Positions 39,661 through 49,950 of a stretch of 64,000 bases of DNA are shown in pieces; within the stretch, counting starts at the first letter, position 1, and the number at the start of each line of letters is the position of its first letter. A program made the position numbers and the translations under genes. The notes below the pieces were generated by a model that worked only from the letters and a program-made list of their open reading frames with translations, was not told the DNA's origin and did not search any database. Source of the DNA: Caldimonas thermodepolymerans (lineage in GTDB: Bacteria; Pseudomonadota; Gammaproteobacteria; Burkholderiales; Burkholderiaceae_C); contig NZ_CP064338.1 of the NCBI RefSeq assembly GCF_015476235.1, positions 2,604,001 to 2,668,000 on the forward strand, written 5' to 3'.

Positions 39661-41841
39661 TCAGGCCGCCTGCGCGCCGCGCCGCCAGCGCACCAGGATC
39701 ATCTCCAGCTGCTCGAGCGTGAACGGCTTGCCGAGGAAGTCGTCCATGCCGGCGGCGCGGCCGCGCTCGCGAATCTCCGGCTCGGGATTGCCGGTGACCG
39801 CCACCACCGGCGTGCGCGGCCGGGCATGCTGGCGCTCCAGCTCGCGCAGGCGCTGCGTCGCGGTCAGCCCGTCCATGCCGGGCATCTGCACGTCCATCAG
39901 CACCATGTCGAAGCTCTGCTCGCCATAGCGCTGCAAGGCCTCCTGCCCGTCACCGGCGACCACCACCTGCAGCCCCAGGCGCTCGAGCATGGCCTGCGTC
40001 ATGACCTGGTTGACGGGGTTGTCCTCGACCAGCAGCACGCGCCCGGCCAGCAGCGCAGCCACCGAGGGCCGGGGCGCGGCGGCCTTGGGCTGCGGCGGCT
40101 GCGCGCCCTGGGCCGCGCCTGCCTGCGCCGCCCATTGCAGCCCCTCGTGCAGCGCGCGCTGGCGCACCGGCTTGCTGAGCACGAACACGCCGTCCAGCGC
40201 GATCTGCGACGAGTCGTGCGTGAGTGCACGCAGCAGCAACACCGGCAGCCCGGCCTCGGTGACGATCTGCTCCAGCCGTTCGCCGGCGCGCGACCCCAGC
40301 AGGCGCTCGTCGATCAGCACCGCGGCCACCTGCCGGTCGCGCGCGGCCTGCAGCTGCGCGCGCGAAGGCGCGACCGCGTGGATCTCGTAGCGCACCCCGG
40401 TGCCGCGCAGCAGCGCGTCGACGTGGCGCACCAGGCGGTGGTGGTCGGCGACGATCATCACGCGCAGCGGCGGCAGCGGCGGCGGTGCCGGCTCGGCCAG
40501 CTCGGTGGTCCGCCCGCACTGGACCTCGACCGTGAAGCAGGAGCCCTCGCCCGGCACCCCGGTGGCGCTGACGCTGCCGCCCATCAGCTCGGCCAGCTCG
40601 CGGCACAGCGCCAGGCCGATGCCCGCCCCGCCCGGCCGGCGCACGCGGGCATCCTCGCCGTGGCCGTAGCCGCTGAACAGCTGCGGCAGCTGGGAAACGT
40701 CGACGCCGATGCCGGTGTCGTGCACCTCGATGCGCAGCCGCAGGTCCGGGGACTGCGGGTCGTCGTCGACCACCGAGGCGTGCACGTGCACGCCGCCGCG
40801 CTGGGTGAACTTCACCGCGTTGGACACCAGGTGCGAGACGATCTGCCGCAGCCGCATCGGGTCGCCGAGCACCGCGTCGGGCACGTCCGGATCCTGGCTG
40901 CAGGTCAGCTCCAGCCCCTTCTCGAACGCGGCGCCGGCGTACAGGTCCAGCGCATCGAGCACCACGGTGCGCACCGACACCGGCACGCGCTCGAGCTCCA
41001 CGCCGCCCGCATCCAGGCGCGCATAGTCCAGCGCGTCGTTGACCAGCGCCATGAGGCTGTCCAGGCTTTGCCGCTGCATCGACAGGATCTGCTGCTGCCG
41101 TGCATCCAGCGGGGTGGTGCGCAGCAGCTCGGTGGCGCCCAGGATGCCGTTGATCGGCGTGCGCAGCTCGTGGCTCATGTTGGAGAGGAAGCGCGCCTTG
41201 ATCTGCGAGGCGCGCCAGGCCTCGTCGTGCGAGCGGTGCAGTTCCTGCATCACGCGCCGCAGCTCGCGCTGCAGGTCGCTGCGCAGCTTGAGCGACAGCG
41301 CCATGAAGGCGCCGTAGAGCACCAGCGCCCCGCCCATCGACAGCGCATGGTGCAGGTGCGGCGAGCGGCTGGTCGCCGCCGGCGGCAGCAGGCCCTGCGC
41401 CTGCAGCAGGTAGGTCAGCCCCAGGATGCCCAGCACCGCGGCCCCGAGCCAGGCACCGGCACGCACCGTGCCGGCCAGCATCACCGCCCAGGGCAGCACG
41501 ACCAGCCACCACAGCGTCGGCGCCGTCAGCCCGCCTTGCAGCCACATCTTGAGCGTGAACACCATCGTCACGCCGGCGGCCAGCAGCGTGATGCCGACAT
41601 CCGGCCGGCCACCACTGCGCACCCAGGCGGCCGCGAGCAACGCCAGCACCACCAGGCCCACGTCCACCCAGGCGACCGCGACCGGCCCCTGGCTGAAGAA
41701 GAAGGCGGTGAACACCAGGCCGCCGACCAGCGAGACCCACGCCGCCACCCAGAACATGTGGCGTTGCATGCGCTGCTCGAGCCGCTCGACCGCCTGCGGA
41801 TCGAAGGCGAGCGGAAGGCTGGAAGAGGTGCCGGCGTTCAT
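39661..41841 (-). CDS. hybrid sensor histidine kinase/response regulator
   Basis: This 726-residue protein has about six membrane helices (30-190) with almost no periplasmic loops, a HisKA dimerisation domain with H224 in SNMSHELRTPING, a HATPase domain with NAVKFTQ, DTGIGV and GAGIGLALCRELAELMGG, a degenerate receiver-like domain (about 465-575, AVLIDERLLG), and a C-terminal receiver with acceptor D650 in VLMDVQMPGMDG. It may receive a redox, lipid or quinone-linked signal within the membrane. A partner output protein is not obvious; the EAL protein upstream on the same strand is a candidate. The start has no strong Shine-Dalgarno sequence. Confidence 0.92.
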   Translation of the reverse strand: MNAGTSSSLPLAFDPQAVERLEQRMQRHMFWVAAWVSLVGGLVFTAFFFSQGPVAVAWVDVGLVVLALLAAAWVRSGGRPDVGITLLAAGVTMVFTLKMWLQGGLTAPTLWWLVVLPWAVMLAGTVRAGAWLGAAVLGILGLTYLLQAQGLLPPAATSRSPHLHHALSMGGALVLYGAFMALSLKLRSDLQRELRRVMQELHRSHDEAWRASQIKARFLSNMSHELRTPINGILGATELLRTTPLDARQQQILSMQRQSLDSLMALVNDALDYARLDAGGVELERVPVSVRTVVLDALDLYAGAAFEKGLELTCSQDPDVPDAVLGDPMRLRQIVSHLVSNAVKFTQRGGVHVHASVVDDDPQSPDLRLRIEVHDTGIGVDVSQLPQLFSGYGHGEDARVRRPGGAGIGLALCRELAELMGGSVSATGVPGEGSCFTVEVQCGRTTELAEPAPPPLPPLRVMIVADHHRLVRHVDALLRGTGVRYEIHAVAPSRAQLQAARDRQVAAVLIDERLLGSRAGERLEQIVTEAGLPVLLLRALTHDSSQIALDGVFVLSKPVRQRALHEGLQWAAQAGAAQGAQPPQPKAAAPRPSVAALLAGRVLLVEDNPVNQVMTQAMLERLGLQVVVAGDGQEALQRYGEQSFDMVLMDVQMPGMDGLTATQRLRELERQHARPRTPVVAVTGNPEPEIRERGRAAGMDDFLGKPFTLEQLEMILVRWRRGAQAA

Positions 41842-42143
41842 GGGCTCACGGGCCACCGACGCGGTGCGCCCCAAGGACTCGGCCGGCCGGCTCCCGGTGC
41901 CGTCCGCGCAGGTGCGGGCGTGTCATGCCCTCGCCATCCCGGGCCGTGCGGGCGTCCGGGGCCGGGCCGGCAGGCCGGCACCGGTCGGCGCCCTCGGGGG
42001 CAAGGCTGCGGCGCGCACGGGCGCAGCGGAGGACACCGGCAACGTGGTCGGCATGGGGCAGGCAGGTCCGGAAAAAGTGCAGCCCCGCAGCTTAGCGCAG
42101 AAGCCGCCGCTGCAGGCCGGCGCCGCATGGGGGAACACCCTCG

Positions 42144-43403
42144 TCACTCGCGTTCCCAGGCGATGTCGCCGCCCAGCACGAGGGTGCGATCCTGGGTGCG
42201 GAACGCCACCGAGACGGTCACGCACAGCCGTGCGCCGTGCACGGTGAGGTACGGCCGCGTCACCTGCACCTGCCCGAAGAACTCCAGCGCCCGCCGGAAG
42301 TACGGTCGCCGGGCCCAGCGTGCGTGGCTGCCGTCGGCCAGCGGGGCGAAGTGCCGCGTCTGGTCGTCCTTGAAGCGCCGGGAGGTCAGGTTCGAGCCGA
42401 CCTGCAGGCCCTGTTCGTCGAGCAGGTAGCACAGCTCCGCGTGTTCCAGCGCCAGGAAGCGTGCACAGGCTTGCTCCATGCTGCGGCCGGCCTTGAGCAG
42501 GGTCGCCGCGTAGCCCAGGGCGTGCACGTAGGGCGCGATGCGCTCCTGGTAGCGGCGCTCGCGGGATTCGTGCTGCTCGTCGAAACGGCGCCAGACGGCG
42601 TCGATCACCGCAGGATAGCCCTGGGTGTCGTGCAGCTGCGGCATGGGACGCCCGAACAGGTGGCCCTGGACGAAGTCGACATCCGAATCCAGCGCCAGGT
42701 AGGCCTCGTCCATGGTTTCGATGCCTTCGGTCAGCACCAGCGCCCCACATTCGTGCAGCAGGGACACCATCTGGGCCACGACCCGTGCGATACGCGGTTC
42801 GGATGCTGCACGCTGGACCACGCTGCGGTCGAGCTTGACGATCTCGGGACGGATGCGCCAGACGCGGTCGAAGTTGGAATGCCCGGCGCCGAAGTCGTCC
42901 AGCGCGAGCAGGTAGCCCACGTCCCGCGCCACCCGTACGGCAGCCTCGAAGTTCTCGTTCTGGTGGGTGACGTCCTCGGTGACTTCCAGCACCAGCTGGC
43001 TCGGCGCCAGCCCGAGGCGCTCGGCGAGCTGCTGCAGGAACAGCCGGGTCCCGCGCTCCGACCCGTCGGCGAACACCTTGGGGTGGATGTTGAGGAACAG
43101 CCAGTGGTCCTGGCGCTGCTGCTGCGCCACGTAGTTGCTGGCGTGCAGCCAGCGGCACAGCCGGTCCACGCGCTCCAGCTCGTCGAAATCCTGCGCCTGG
43201 CCGAGCACCTCGTGCGGCGCCACGGGGTCGCCGCGGGCATTGCGGGCGCGCAGCAGGGCTTCGTGCCCGACCGCGCGGCGGTGGGACAGGCTGTAGATCG
43301 GCTGGAAGTGGGTCGTCAGCCGGTACTCGCCGTGTGCCGCGAACCGACTCTCGCCCTCGAGGTCGAGTTCGGGCAGGGCTGTGGCGGCTTCAGTGAAATG
43401 CAT
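42144..43403 (-). CDS. EAL-domain cyclic-di-GMP phosphodiesterase with C-terminal sensory domain
   Basis: This 419-residue cytoplasmic protein has an EAL domain at about residues 25-265 with intact signature residues: HEALLR, FLNIHP, LVLEVTED, LLALDDFGAGHSN, VKLDRS and LTEGIET. It is likely an active phosphodiesterase. The remaining 150 residues (ALEHAELCYLLDEQGLQVGSNLTSRR onward) resemble a PDC/Cache-like ligand-sensing module without membrane helices. There is no GGDEF domain. The ATG at 43403 is preferred over the GTG at 43457. The 302 bases between it and the hybrid kinase gene downstream show no further gene. Confidence 0.9.
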   Translation of the reverse strand: MHFTEAATALPELDLEGESRFAAHGEYRLTTHFQPIYSLSHRRAVGHEALLRARNARGDPVAPHEVLGQAQDFDELERVDRLCRWLHASNYVAQQQRQDHWLFLNIHPKVFADGSERGTRLFLQQLAERLGLAPSQLVLEVTEDVTHQNENFEAAVRVARDVGYLLALDDFGAGHSNFDRVWRIRPEIVKLDRSVVQRAASEPRIARVVAQMVSLLHECGALVLTEGIETMDEAYLALDSDVDFVQGHLFGRPMPQLHDTQGYPAVIDAVWRRFDEQHESRERRYQERIAPYVHALGYAATLLKAGRSMEQACARFLALEHAELCYLLDEQGLQVGSNLTSRRFKDDQTRHFAPLADGSHARWARRPYFRRALEFFGQVQVTRPYLTVHGARLCVTVSVAFRTQDRTLVLGGDIAWERE

Positions 43404-43624
43404 GGATGACAGCAGGCTTGCGATGACGGCCGCACCGGGCGGGGACGGCGACGGCACTCGGTCAACTGCCGCCGCAGGCCGTCCGCCGGGCCGCCGGGGT
43501 GTGACGTTTTTTGTCCGTACCCGGGGTCCGGTGCTGCGGAAAGCGGATAGGTAGCAAGCTGCGGACCTGCCCGCAGCGGGAGGGCGTCCGCCCTCGCAGA
43601 ACGGTCAGGCGCCGTGCCCGTGGT

Positions 43625-44440
43625 TCACTCGTCGTCGCCGCCCAGCACCGTGCCGAGCAGCCCCCCGGCGCCGAAGCCGCCGAGCACCGAGCCCTCGCCG
43701 CGACCGCCTCCGCCCGTCTGCGGCGCCGCGGCGAACACGCGCGACGCCAGCCGCGAGAACGGCAGCGACTGCAGCCACACGGTGCCGGGGCCGGTCATCC
43801 TCGCGAAGAACAGCCCTTCGCCGCCGAACAGCGCGGTCTTGATCTTGCCGACGTACTGCACCTCGAAGCTGACGTCCGGCGTGTAGGCCACCACGCAGCC
43901 GGTGTCGACCAGCAGCGTCTGGCCGGGCTGCAGCTCGCGGCGCACGACCGTGCCCCCCGCGTGCACGAAGGCCAGCCCGTCGCCGTCGAGCTTCTGCATG
44001 ATGAAGCCCTCGCCGCCGAAGAAGCCCACCGACAGCTTCTGCTGGAAGGCAATGCCCAGCGACACGCCGCGCGCGGCGCACAGGAAGGCATCCTTCTGGC
44101 AGATCAGCGTGCCGCCCAGCTGCTTCAGGTCCATCGGCAGGATCTTGCCGGGATACGGCGCGGCAAAGGCCACGCGCTGCTTCTGCTGGCTGGTGTTGGT
44201 GTAGACGGTCGTGAACAGCGATTCACCGGTGAGCAGCCGCTTGCCCGCGCCCATCAGCTTGCCCAGCAGCCCGCCCTGCTGGCGCGAGCCGTCGCCGAAG
44301 ACGGTGTCCATCGCGATGCCCGCGTCCATGAACATCATGCTGCCGGCCTCGCCCACCGCCGCCTCGCCGGGATCGAGCTCGATCTCGACGAACTGCATCT
44401 CGCTGCCGCGGATCTCGTAGTCCACCACGTCCATGGCCAT
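43625..44440 (-). CDS. TIGR00266/AIM24 family protein
   Basis: This 271-residue beta-rich protein contains [35 protein letters not shown], then repeated stretches such as [41 protein letters not shown] and [28 protein letters not shown]. These are hallmarks of the AIM24/TIGR00266 family, which has a double-barrel fold. The biochemical role is unknown; yeast AIM24 is mitochondrial. The C terminus is glycine-rich. It lies at the end of the oxidase block, 80 bases beyond the acetyltransferase gene. Confidence 0.88.
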   Translation of the reverse strand: MAMDVVDYEIRGSEMQFVEIELDPGEAAVGEAGSMMFMDAGIAMDTVFGDGSRQQGGLLGKLMGAGKRLLTGESLFTTVYTNTSQQKQRVAFAAPYPGKILPMDLKQLGGTLICQKDAFLCAARGVSLGIAFQQKLSVGFFGGEGFIMQKLDGDGLAFVHAGGTVVRRELQPGQTLLVDTGCVVAYTPDVSFEVQYVGKIKTALFGGEGLFFARMTGPGTVWLQSLPFSRLASRVFAAAPQTGGGGRGEGSVLGGFGAGGLLGTVLGGDDE

Positions 44441-44520
44441 GATCGCGTTCCTCTCCAACGGAAAAAACGAAGACGGGCGCGATGGTAGCGGAGCCGCCCG
44501 GCGCCCCGCGGTGCAGCGGG

Positions 44521-45450
44521 CTAGAGCATGGCCTGGACGAAGGCCACGTCGAGCCAGCGCCCGAACTTGTAGCCCCCCTCGCGCAGCACCCCGGCCACGC
44601 GGAAGCCCATCGCCTCGTGCATGCGCACCGAGGCCGCGTTGGACGCATCGATCACGCCGACCATGGTGTGGAAGCCGCGGCGGCGCGCATGCGCCATCAC
44701 CGGGGCCATCAGCATGCGCGCGATGCCGCGGCCGCGCCACTGCGCATGCAGGTAGACCGAGTGCTCGCAGGCGAAGCGCCAGCCCTCGCGGGGCCGGAAC
44801 AGCCCGTAGCAGGCATAGCCGACCACCTCGCCCGCCGCCGTCTCGGCCACGAAGAAGCCGTGCCCGTCGCGCTGCTTGGCCGCCCACTGCTCGAGCTGCT
44901 CCTGCGGCGTGCGCTCTGCGTACTGGTAGGTCGCCGTGCTGGTGCGGACCTCGTGGTTGTAGATGTCCAGCACCGCGGCCATGTCGTCTGCGCGCGCCGG
45001 ACGCACGGTCACCCCGGGGCGCAGGTCCAGCAGCAGCGTCGCGGCGCCGTCCGGGCAGGCGCCCTGGAACGCGGCGCTGGTGCGCAGGGCCTCCGGCACG
45101 GTCTCCGGGGCCGCCATGCGGAAGCCGAGCAGCCCGAAGAAGTCGGCCGCCGTGGTCGTGCGCAGCCACACCGACTGCCGGCCCTCCTCCATCGCCCGCG
45201 CCAGCAGGTGGCGCGTCAGCGCCTGCCCCAGCCCGCGCCCGCGATCCGATGCCTCCACGGCCAGCGAGCGCAGCAGCACCGCCTCGCCGTGAGGTTCGAG
45301 CCCCGCACACCCGACAATGCGCCCGGCCTCGGCCACCACGAACTGGTCCAGGTGCTCGCGCGCGCCGGCCACCGGCAAGGCCGCACCGTGCAACAGTGCT
45401 TCGATCGCTGGCCAGTCGGCCGCTTGGGCAGGTCGCAGGGTGAACTGCAC
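44521..45450 (-). CDS. two-domain GNAT N-acetyltransferase (ArsN2-like plus PAT/ArsN1-like)
   Basis: This 309-residue protein has two GNAT domains. The first (residues 1-140), [37 protein letters not shown], matches the arsenic-cluster ArsN2 family. The second (about 145-309), [29 protein letters not shown] and later [16 protein letters not shown] and [18 protein letters not shown], matches phosphinothricin/arsinothricin acetyltransferases. Each has an acetyl-CoA loop ([16 protein letters not shown]). Likely substrates are toxic amino acids such as arsinothricin or phosphinothricin. The GTG start at 45450 has GGAG nine bases ahead. No ars operon is present. Confidence 0.85.
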   Translation of the reverse strand: MQFTLRPAQAADWPAIEALLHGAALPVAGAREHLDQFVVAEAGRIVGCAGLEPHGEAVLLRSLAVEASDRGRGLGQALTRHLLARAMEEGRQSVWLRTTTAADFFGLLGFRMAAPETVPEALRTSAAFQGACPDGAATLLLDLRPGVTVRPARADDMAAVLDIYNHEVRTSTATYQYAERTPQEQLEQWAAKQRDGHGFFVAETAAGEVVGYACYGLFRPREGWRFACEHSVYLHAQWRGRGIARMLMAPVMAHARRRGFHTMVGVIDASNAASVRMHEAMGFRVAGVLREGGYKFGRWLDVAFVQAML

Positions 45451-45554
45451 GGGACGCTCCTGTCTGGGATCGACAGCCGCCATCCTGACACAAACGCGCC
45501 GCGATCTGCATACGCCAGGAGGCGCATGCATGGCCCCAGCCGGGAACGCTGGCA

Positions 45555-46490
45555 CTACGTCGAGGGAGCAAGCATCAGGTGCTCCAGCAGCATGGCCGCG
45601 AACAGCGCCGCCAGGTAGACGATGGAGTAGCGGAAGGTCGGCATCGCCGCCGATACGTTGCGGCACAACGCGATGGCATGCAGCACGAAGCGCAGGCCCA
45701 GCAGCAGCGCCGCCGCGAAGTAGAAGCCGCCGCTCATGCCGATGCCCACCGGCAGCAGCGTCACCGCCCACAGCACGAGCGCGTAGCCGAGCACCCGCCG
45801 CGCGGTGTGGGCCACGCCGTGCGTGACGGGCAGCATCGGGATGCCCGCGCGCGCGTACTCGTCGCGCCGGTGGATCGCCAGCGCCCAGAAGTGGGGCGGC
45901 GTCCAGATGAAGATGATCAGGAACAGCAGCAGCGCCCCCGGCTCGACCTGCCCGGTGACCGCCACCCAGCCCAGCAGCGGCGGCATCGCGCCCGCCGCGC
46001 CGCCGATCACGATGTTCTGCGGTGTCGCGCGCTTCAGGTACAGGCTGTAGATCCCGGCATAGCCGACCAGCGAGGCCAGGCTGAGCCAGCTGCACAGCGG
46101 GTTGGTGAATCGCAGCAGCAGGCACATGCCCAGCATGCAGGCGGCGACGGCGAACAGCGCGACTTCGCGCACCCCCAGCGCGCCGCGCGGCAGGGGCCGG
46201 GCACGCGTGCGCGCCATCACGGCATCCACGTGCCGGTCGATCAGGTGGTTCAGCGCCGCGGCGGCCCCGGCCACCAGCGCGATGCCGGTGACGCCGAACA
46301 CCAGCACGGTCCACGGCACCGCCGGCACCGGGCGGGCGAGCAGCATGCCGACCAGCACCGTGAAGCACATCAGCCCCACCACGCGCGGCTTGGTCAGCGC
46401 GACGTACTCGCGCCAGGCGGGACGCGACGCACGAGCGGCCAGCATCGGCACCAGCCGCTCGCGCACCGGGGTCGCGTCGGGCTGCTTCAT
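45555..46490 (-). CDS. cyoE: protoheme IX farnesyltransferase (heme o synthase)
   Basis: This 311-residue membrane enzyme attaches a farnesyl group to heme b. It has about nine helices and the prenyltransferase motifs [23 protein letters not shown] (aspartate-rich) and the second site with [23 protein letters not shown]. Also called CtaB. The start overlaps the stop of the subunit IV gene (ATGA), so it is the last cistron of the oxidase operon. No heme a synthase gene (ctaA) is found in the window, so either it is elsewhere or heme o is used. Confidence 0.94.
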   Translation of the reverse strand: MKQPDATPVRERLVPMLAARASRPAWREYVALTKPRVVGLMCFTVLVGMLLARPVPAVPWTVLVFGVTGIALVAGAAAALNHLIDRHVDAVMARTRARPLPRGALGVREVALFAVAACMLGMCLLLRFTNPLCSWLSLASLVGYAGIYSLYLKRATPQNIVIGGAAGAMPPLLGWVAVTGQVEPGALLLFLIIFIWTPPHFWALAIHRRDEYARAGIPMLPVTHGVAHTARRVLGYALVLWAVTLLPVGIGMSGGFYFAAALLLGLRFVLHAIALCRNVSAAMPTFRYSIVYLAALFAAMLLEHLMLAPST

Positions 46491-46801
46491 CGGAAGAACT
46501 CGAGCCGGGTCAGGAAGGTGTGCTCGCCTTCCAGCGCCATCAGCGCCACCAGCACCAGCAGGCACAGCGGCGGCAGCAGGATCGCGCAGACCAGCGCCAG
46601 CCGCTCCCAGGCCAGGTGCATGAACACCGCCACGATCAGGCCTGCCTTCAGCACCATGAACAGCAGGATGAGGCCCCAGCGCAGCAGGCCCTGCAGGTGG
46701 AAGTAGTCGACCAGGTAGGACAGCAGGCTGAGGAGGAACAGCAGGCCCCAGACCTTCAGGTACAACCCGATCGGATGTTGCTGGCCGGTGGCAGATGACA
46801 T
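46487..46801 (-). CDS. cytochrome c oxidase subunit IV
   Basis: This 104-residue protein has three membrane helices (LYLKVWGLLFLLSLLSYLVDYF, LLRWGLILLFMVLKAGLIVAVFMHLAWERL and LALVCAILLPPLCLLVLVALMALE) and matches the prokaryotic COX4 family seen in caa3- and bo3-type oxidases. It is likely a structural or assembly subunit. It sits between subunit III and heme o synthase genes. Confidence 0.88.
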   Translation of the reverse strand: MSSATGQQHPIGLYLKVWGLLFLLSLLSYLVDYFHLQGLLRWGLILLFMVLKAGLIVAVFMHLAWERLALVCAILLPPLCLLVLVALMALEGEHTFLTRLEFFR

Positions 46802-46824
46802 GGTCCGCTCCGCGAGGCGCCTGT

Positions 46825-47541
<717 letters not shown>

Positions 47542-47558
47542 GCTCGCCTCCCCTCGCC

Positions 47559-48179
47559 TCACACGCCGGCCGGGCTGCCGCAGATGTAGCGCACCACCTC
47601 GGGCGTGATCCCGGTCAGTGTCGCCAGCACCAGCAGCCAGACGGCCAGCAGGAAATGCCAGTAGCGCGCGCACAGCGCGATGCGCAGCGCGTCGCCGGAC
47701 GGATCGGCCCGCGCGTGCAGGTGCCGTTGCGTGTATCCCCAGGCTGCCAGCCCGCCCAGCACGTGCAGGCCGTGCACCGCGGTCAGCAGGTAGAAGAAGC
47801 TGGCCGCGGGGTTGCCGGTGGCGCTCACCATGCGCGACTGCAGCTCCCCCCAGCCCCACAGCTGCACGGCCACGAACACCAGCGCAAGCAGGCCGCCGGC
47901 CAGCAGCGCGCGCCAGGTCGCTGCCGTCCGGCCACGGCGGGCCGCCACGGCCGCGCCCTGCATCGCCACGCTGCCCGCGACCAGGCTGGCGGTGCTCAAC
48001 CACAGCTGCCACGGCAGGACGATGGCCGTCCAGTCGCCGCCGTCCATGCGCATCAGGTAGGCGGCGATGAACAGCAGGAACAGCGAGCTAGCCATCCCGA
48101 TGAACACCCACAGCCCGACCTCGGCCGCAGGCGGCATCCCGCGCAGGGCAGGTGCCTGGATCGCGTGCGTGTGGTTCAT
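47559..48179 (-). CDS. cytochrome c oxidase subunit III-like protein (CoxO-like)
   Basis: This 206-residue protein has five helices and the subunit III pattern AEVGLWVFIGMASSLFLLFIAAYLMRM, GWGELQSRMVSATGNPAASFFYLLTAVHGLHVLGG and ARYWHFLLAVWLLVLATL. It is shorter than the second subunit III and carries the conserved HGLHVLGG turn. In coxMNOP clusters of alphaproteobacteria two such proteins are also found. Its ATG overlaps the subunit I stop (ATGA), so coupling is likely. Confidence 0.88.
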   Translation of the reverse strand: MNHTHAIQAPALRGMPPAAEVGLWVFIGMASSLFLLFIAAYLMRMDGGDWTAIVLPWQLWLSTASLVAGSVAMQGAAVAARRGRTAATWRALLAGGLLALVFVAVQLWGWGELQSRMVSATGNPAASFFYLLTAVHGLHVLGGLAAWGYTQRHLHARADPSGDALRIALCARYWHFLLAVWLLVLATLTGITPEVVRYICGSPAGV

Positions 48180-49933
48180 GCGGGGGCCTCCTTCACGCCG
48201 CCGTGGGGCTCGGGCTCCTGCCCGCCATCCTCCGGCGGCGCGTTCTGCGGGATGTAGTCGTCCCTGGCACCCGGCACGCTGTAGGCGTAGGCCCAGCGAT
48301 GCACCACCGGCAGCGCCTCGCCCCAGTTGCCGTGCACCGGTGGGGTCTGCGGGGTCTGCCACTCGAGCGACGCGGCCCGCCAGGGGTTCGGCTCGGCCTT
48401 GCGACCGTGCTTGAGGCTCCAGAACAGGTTGAAGACGAACACCAGCTGCACCACGCCGACGAGCAGCGCCACCACCGTGATGAACGTGTTCAGCGCATGC
48501 GCCGACGGCGGGATGAACTCGTACGCATCGAAGGTGTAGTAGCGCCTGGGCATGCCGAGCACGCCAAGGTAGTGCATCGGGAAGTAGATCGCGTAGGTGC
48601 CGAGGAAGGTCACCCAGAAGTGCAGCTTGCCGAGCCGGTCGTCCAGCATGCGGCCGGTGACCTTGGGGTACCAGTGGTAGAGGCCGCCGAAGATCACCAG
48701 GATGGGGGCCACCCCCATGACCATGTGGAAGTGCGCGACGACGAAGTAGGTGCCCGACAGCGGGATGTCGACGCTGACGTTGCCGAGGAACAGCCCGGTG
48801 AGCCCGCCGATCACGAAGGTGCAGATGAAGGCCAGGGCGAACAGCATCGGCACCGACAGGTGGATGTCGCCGTGCCACAGGGTCAGCAGCCAGTTGTAGA
48901 CCTTGATCGCGGTCGGGATCGCGATCACCAGCGTGCTGGCCGCGAAGAAGAACCCGAAGTACGGATTCATGCCGCTGACGAACATGTGGTGCGCCCACAC
49001 GATGAAGCTCAGGCCCCCGATCACGACGATGGCCCACACCATCATCCGGTAGCCGAAGATGCTCTTGCGCGCGTGCACGCTGATCAGGTCCGAGACGATG
49101 CCGAAGGCCGGCAGCGCGACGATGTAGACCTCCGGGTGGCCGAAGAACCAGAACAGGTGCTGGAACAGCAGCGGGCTGCCGCCGCGGTACTCGCGCACCT
49201 GCCCCATCGAGACCAGCTCCGGCATGAAGAAGCTGGTCCCCAGCGTCTTGTCCAGCAGCATCATCACGCCGCTGACGAACAGCGCCGGAAACGCCAGCAG
49301 CGCGAGGATGGTGGCGATGAAGATGCCCCACACGGTCAGCGGCATGCGCAGCAGCGTCATCCCCCGGGTACGCGCCTGCAGCACGGTGGTGACGTAGTTG
49401 AGGCCGCCCATGGTCGCCGCGACGATGAAGATCAGCAGCGACACCAGCATCAGGATGATGCCCCAGTCCTGCCCCGGGGTGCCCGGCAGGATGGCCTGCG
49501 GCGGATACAGGGTCCAGCCTGCGCCGGTGGGTCCTCCCGGCACGAAGAAGCTTGCCAGCAGCACCAGCACCGACAGCAGGTAGACCCAGTAGCTCAGCAT
49601 GTTGAGGAACGGGAACACCATGTCCCGCGCGCCGACCATCAGCGGGATCAGGTAGTTGCCGAAGCCCCCCAGGAACAGCGCCGTCAGCAGGTAGATCACC
49701 ATGATCATCCCGTGCATCGTGACGTACTGGTAGTAGCGCTCGGCATCGATGAACCCGAACGTCCCCGGAAACCCCAGCTGCAGGCGCATCAGGTGGGACA
49801 GCAGCAGCCCGATCAGGCCGACCGCGATCGCCGTGAGCGAGTACTGCACCGCGATGACCTTGTGGTCCTGGCTCCAGACGTACCGGGTCCAGAAGCTTTG
49901 CGGACCGTGGTGGGAGCTGTCGGCGTGGGCCAT
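48176..49933 (-). CDS. ctaD: cytochrome c oxidase subunit I (caa3-type)
   Basis: This 585-residue heme-copper oxidase core has 12 helices. The low-spin heme ligand is in YVTMHGMIMVIY, the Cu(B)/Tyr site in FFGHPEVYIVALPAFG (with the E of HPEVY, as in A1-type enzymes), the HH pair in IVWAHHMFVSG and the heme ligands in FVVAHFHMVMG. It reduces oxygen and pumps protons. It is the second structural gene of the operon after subunit II and matches coxN of coxMNOP-type clusters. Confidence 0.96.
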   Translation of the reverse strand: MAHADSSHHGPQSFWTRYVWSQDHKVIAVQYSLTAIAVGLIGLLLSHLMRLQLGFPGTFGFIDAERYYQYVTMHGMIMVIYLLTALFLGGFGNYLIPLMVGARDMVFPFLNMLSYWVYLLSVLVLLASFFVPGGPTGAGWTLYPPQAILPGTPGQDWGIILMLVSLLIFIVAATMGGLNYVTTVLQARTRGMTLLRMPLTVWGIFIATILALLAFPALFVSGVMMLLDKTLGTSFFMPELVSMGQVREYRGGSPLLFQHLFWFFGHPEVYIVALPAFGIVSDLISVHARKSIFGYRMMVWAIVVIGGLSFIVWAHHMFVSGMNPYFGFFFAASTLVIAIPTAIKVYNWLLTLWHGDIHLSVPMLFALAFICTFVIGGLTGLFLGNVSVDIPLSGTYFVVAHFHMVMGVAPILVIFGGLYHWYPKVTGRMLDDRLGKLHFWVTFLGTYAIYFPMHYLGVLGMPRRYYTFDAYEFIPPSAHALNTFITVVALLVGVVQLVFVFNLFWSLKHGRKAEPNPWRAASLEWQTPQTPPVHGNWGEALPVVHRWAYAYSVPGARDDYIPQNAPPEDGGQEPEPHGGVKEAPA

Positions 49934-49950
49934 GGCGTTGCCCCCTCGTC

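Noticed and set aside
41842-42143. Possible gene or terminator between the EAL and hybrid kinase genes
   Set aside because: Frames are short and unconserved. A CTTTTTCC tract on the minus strand near 42080 lacks a convincing stem before it.
44455-44520. Weak hairpin followed by TTTTTT between the acetyltransferase and AIM24-like genes
   Set aside because: The six-pair stem has a 15-base loop and the T run is several bases away; the genes may still be co-transcribed.
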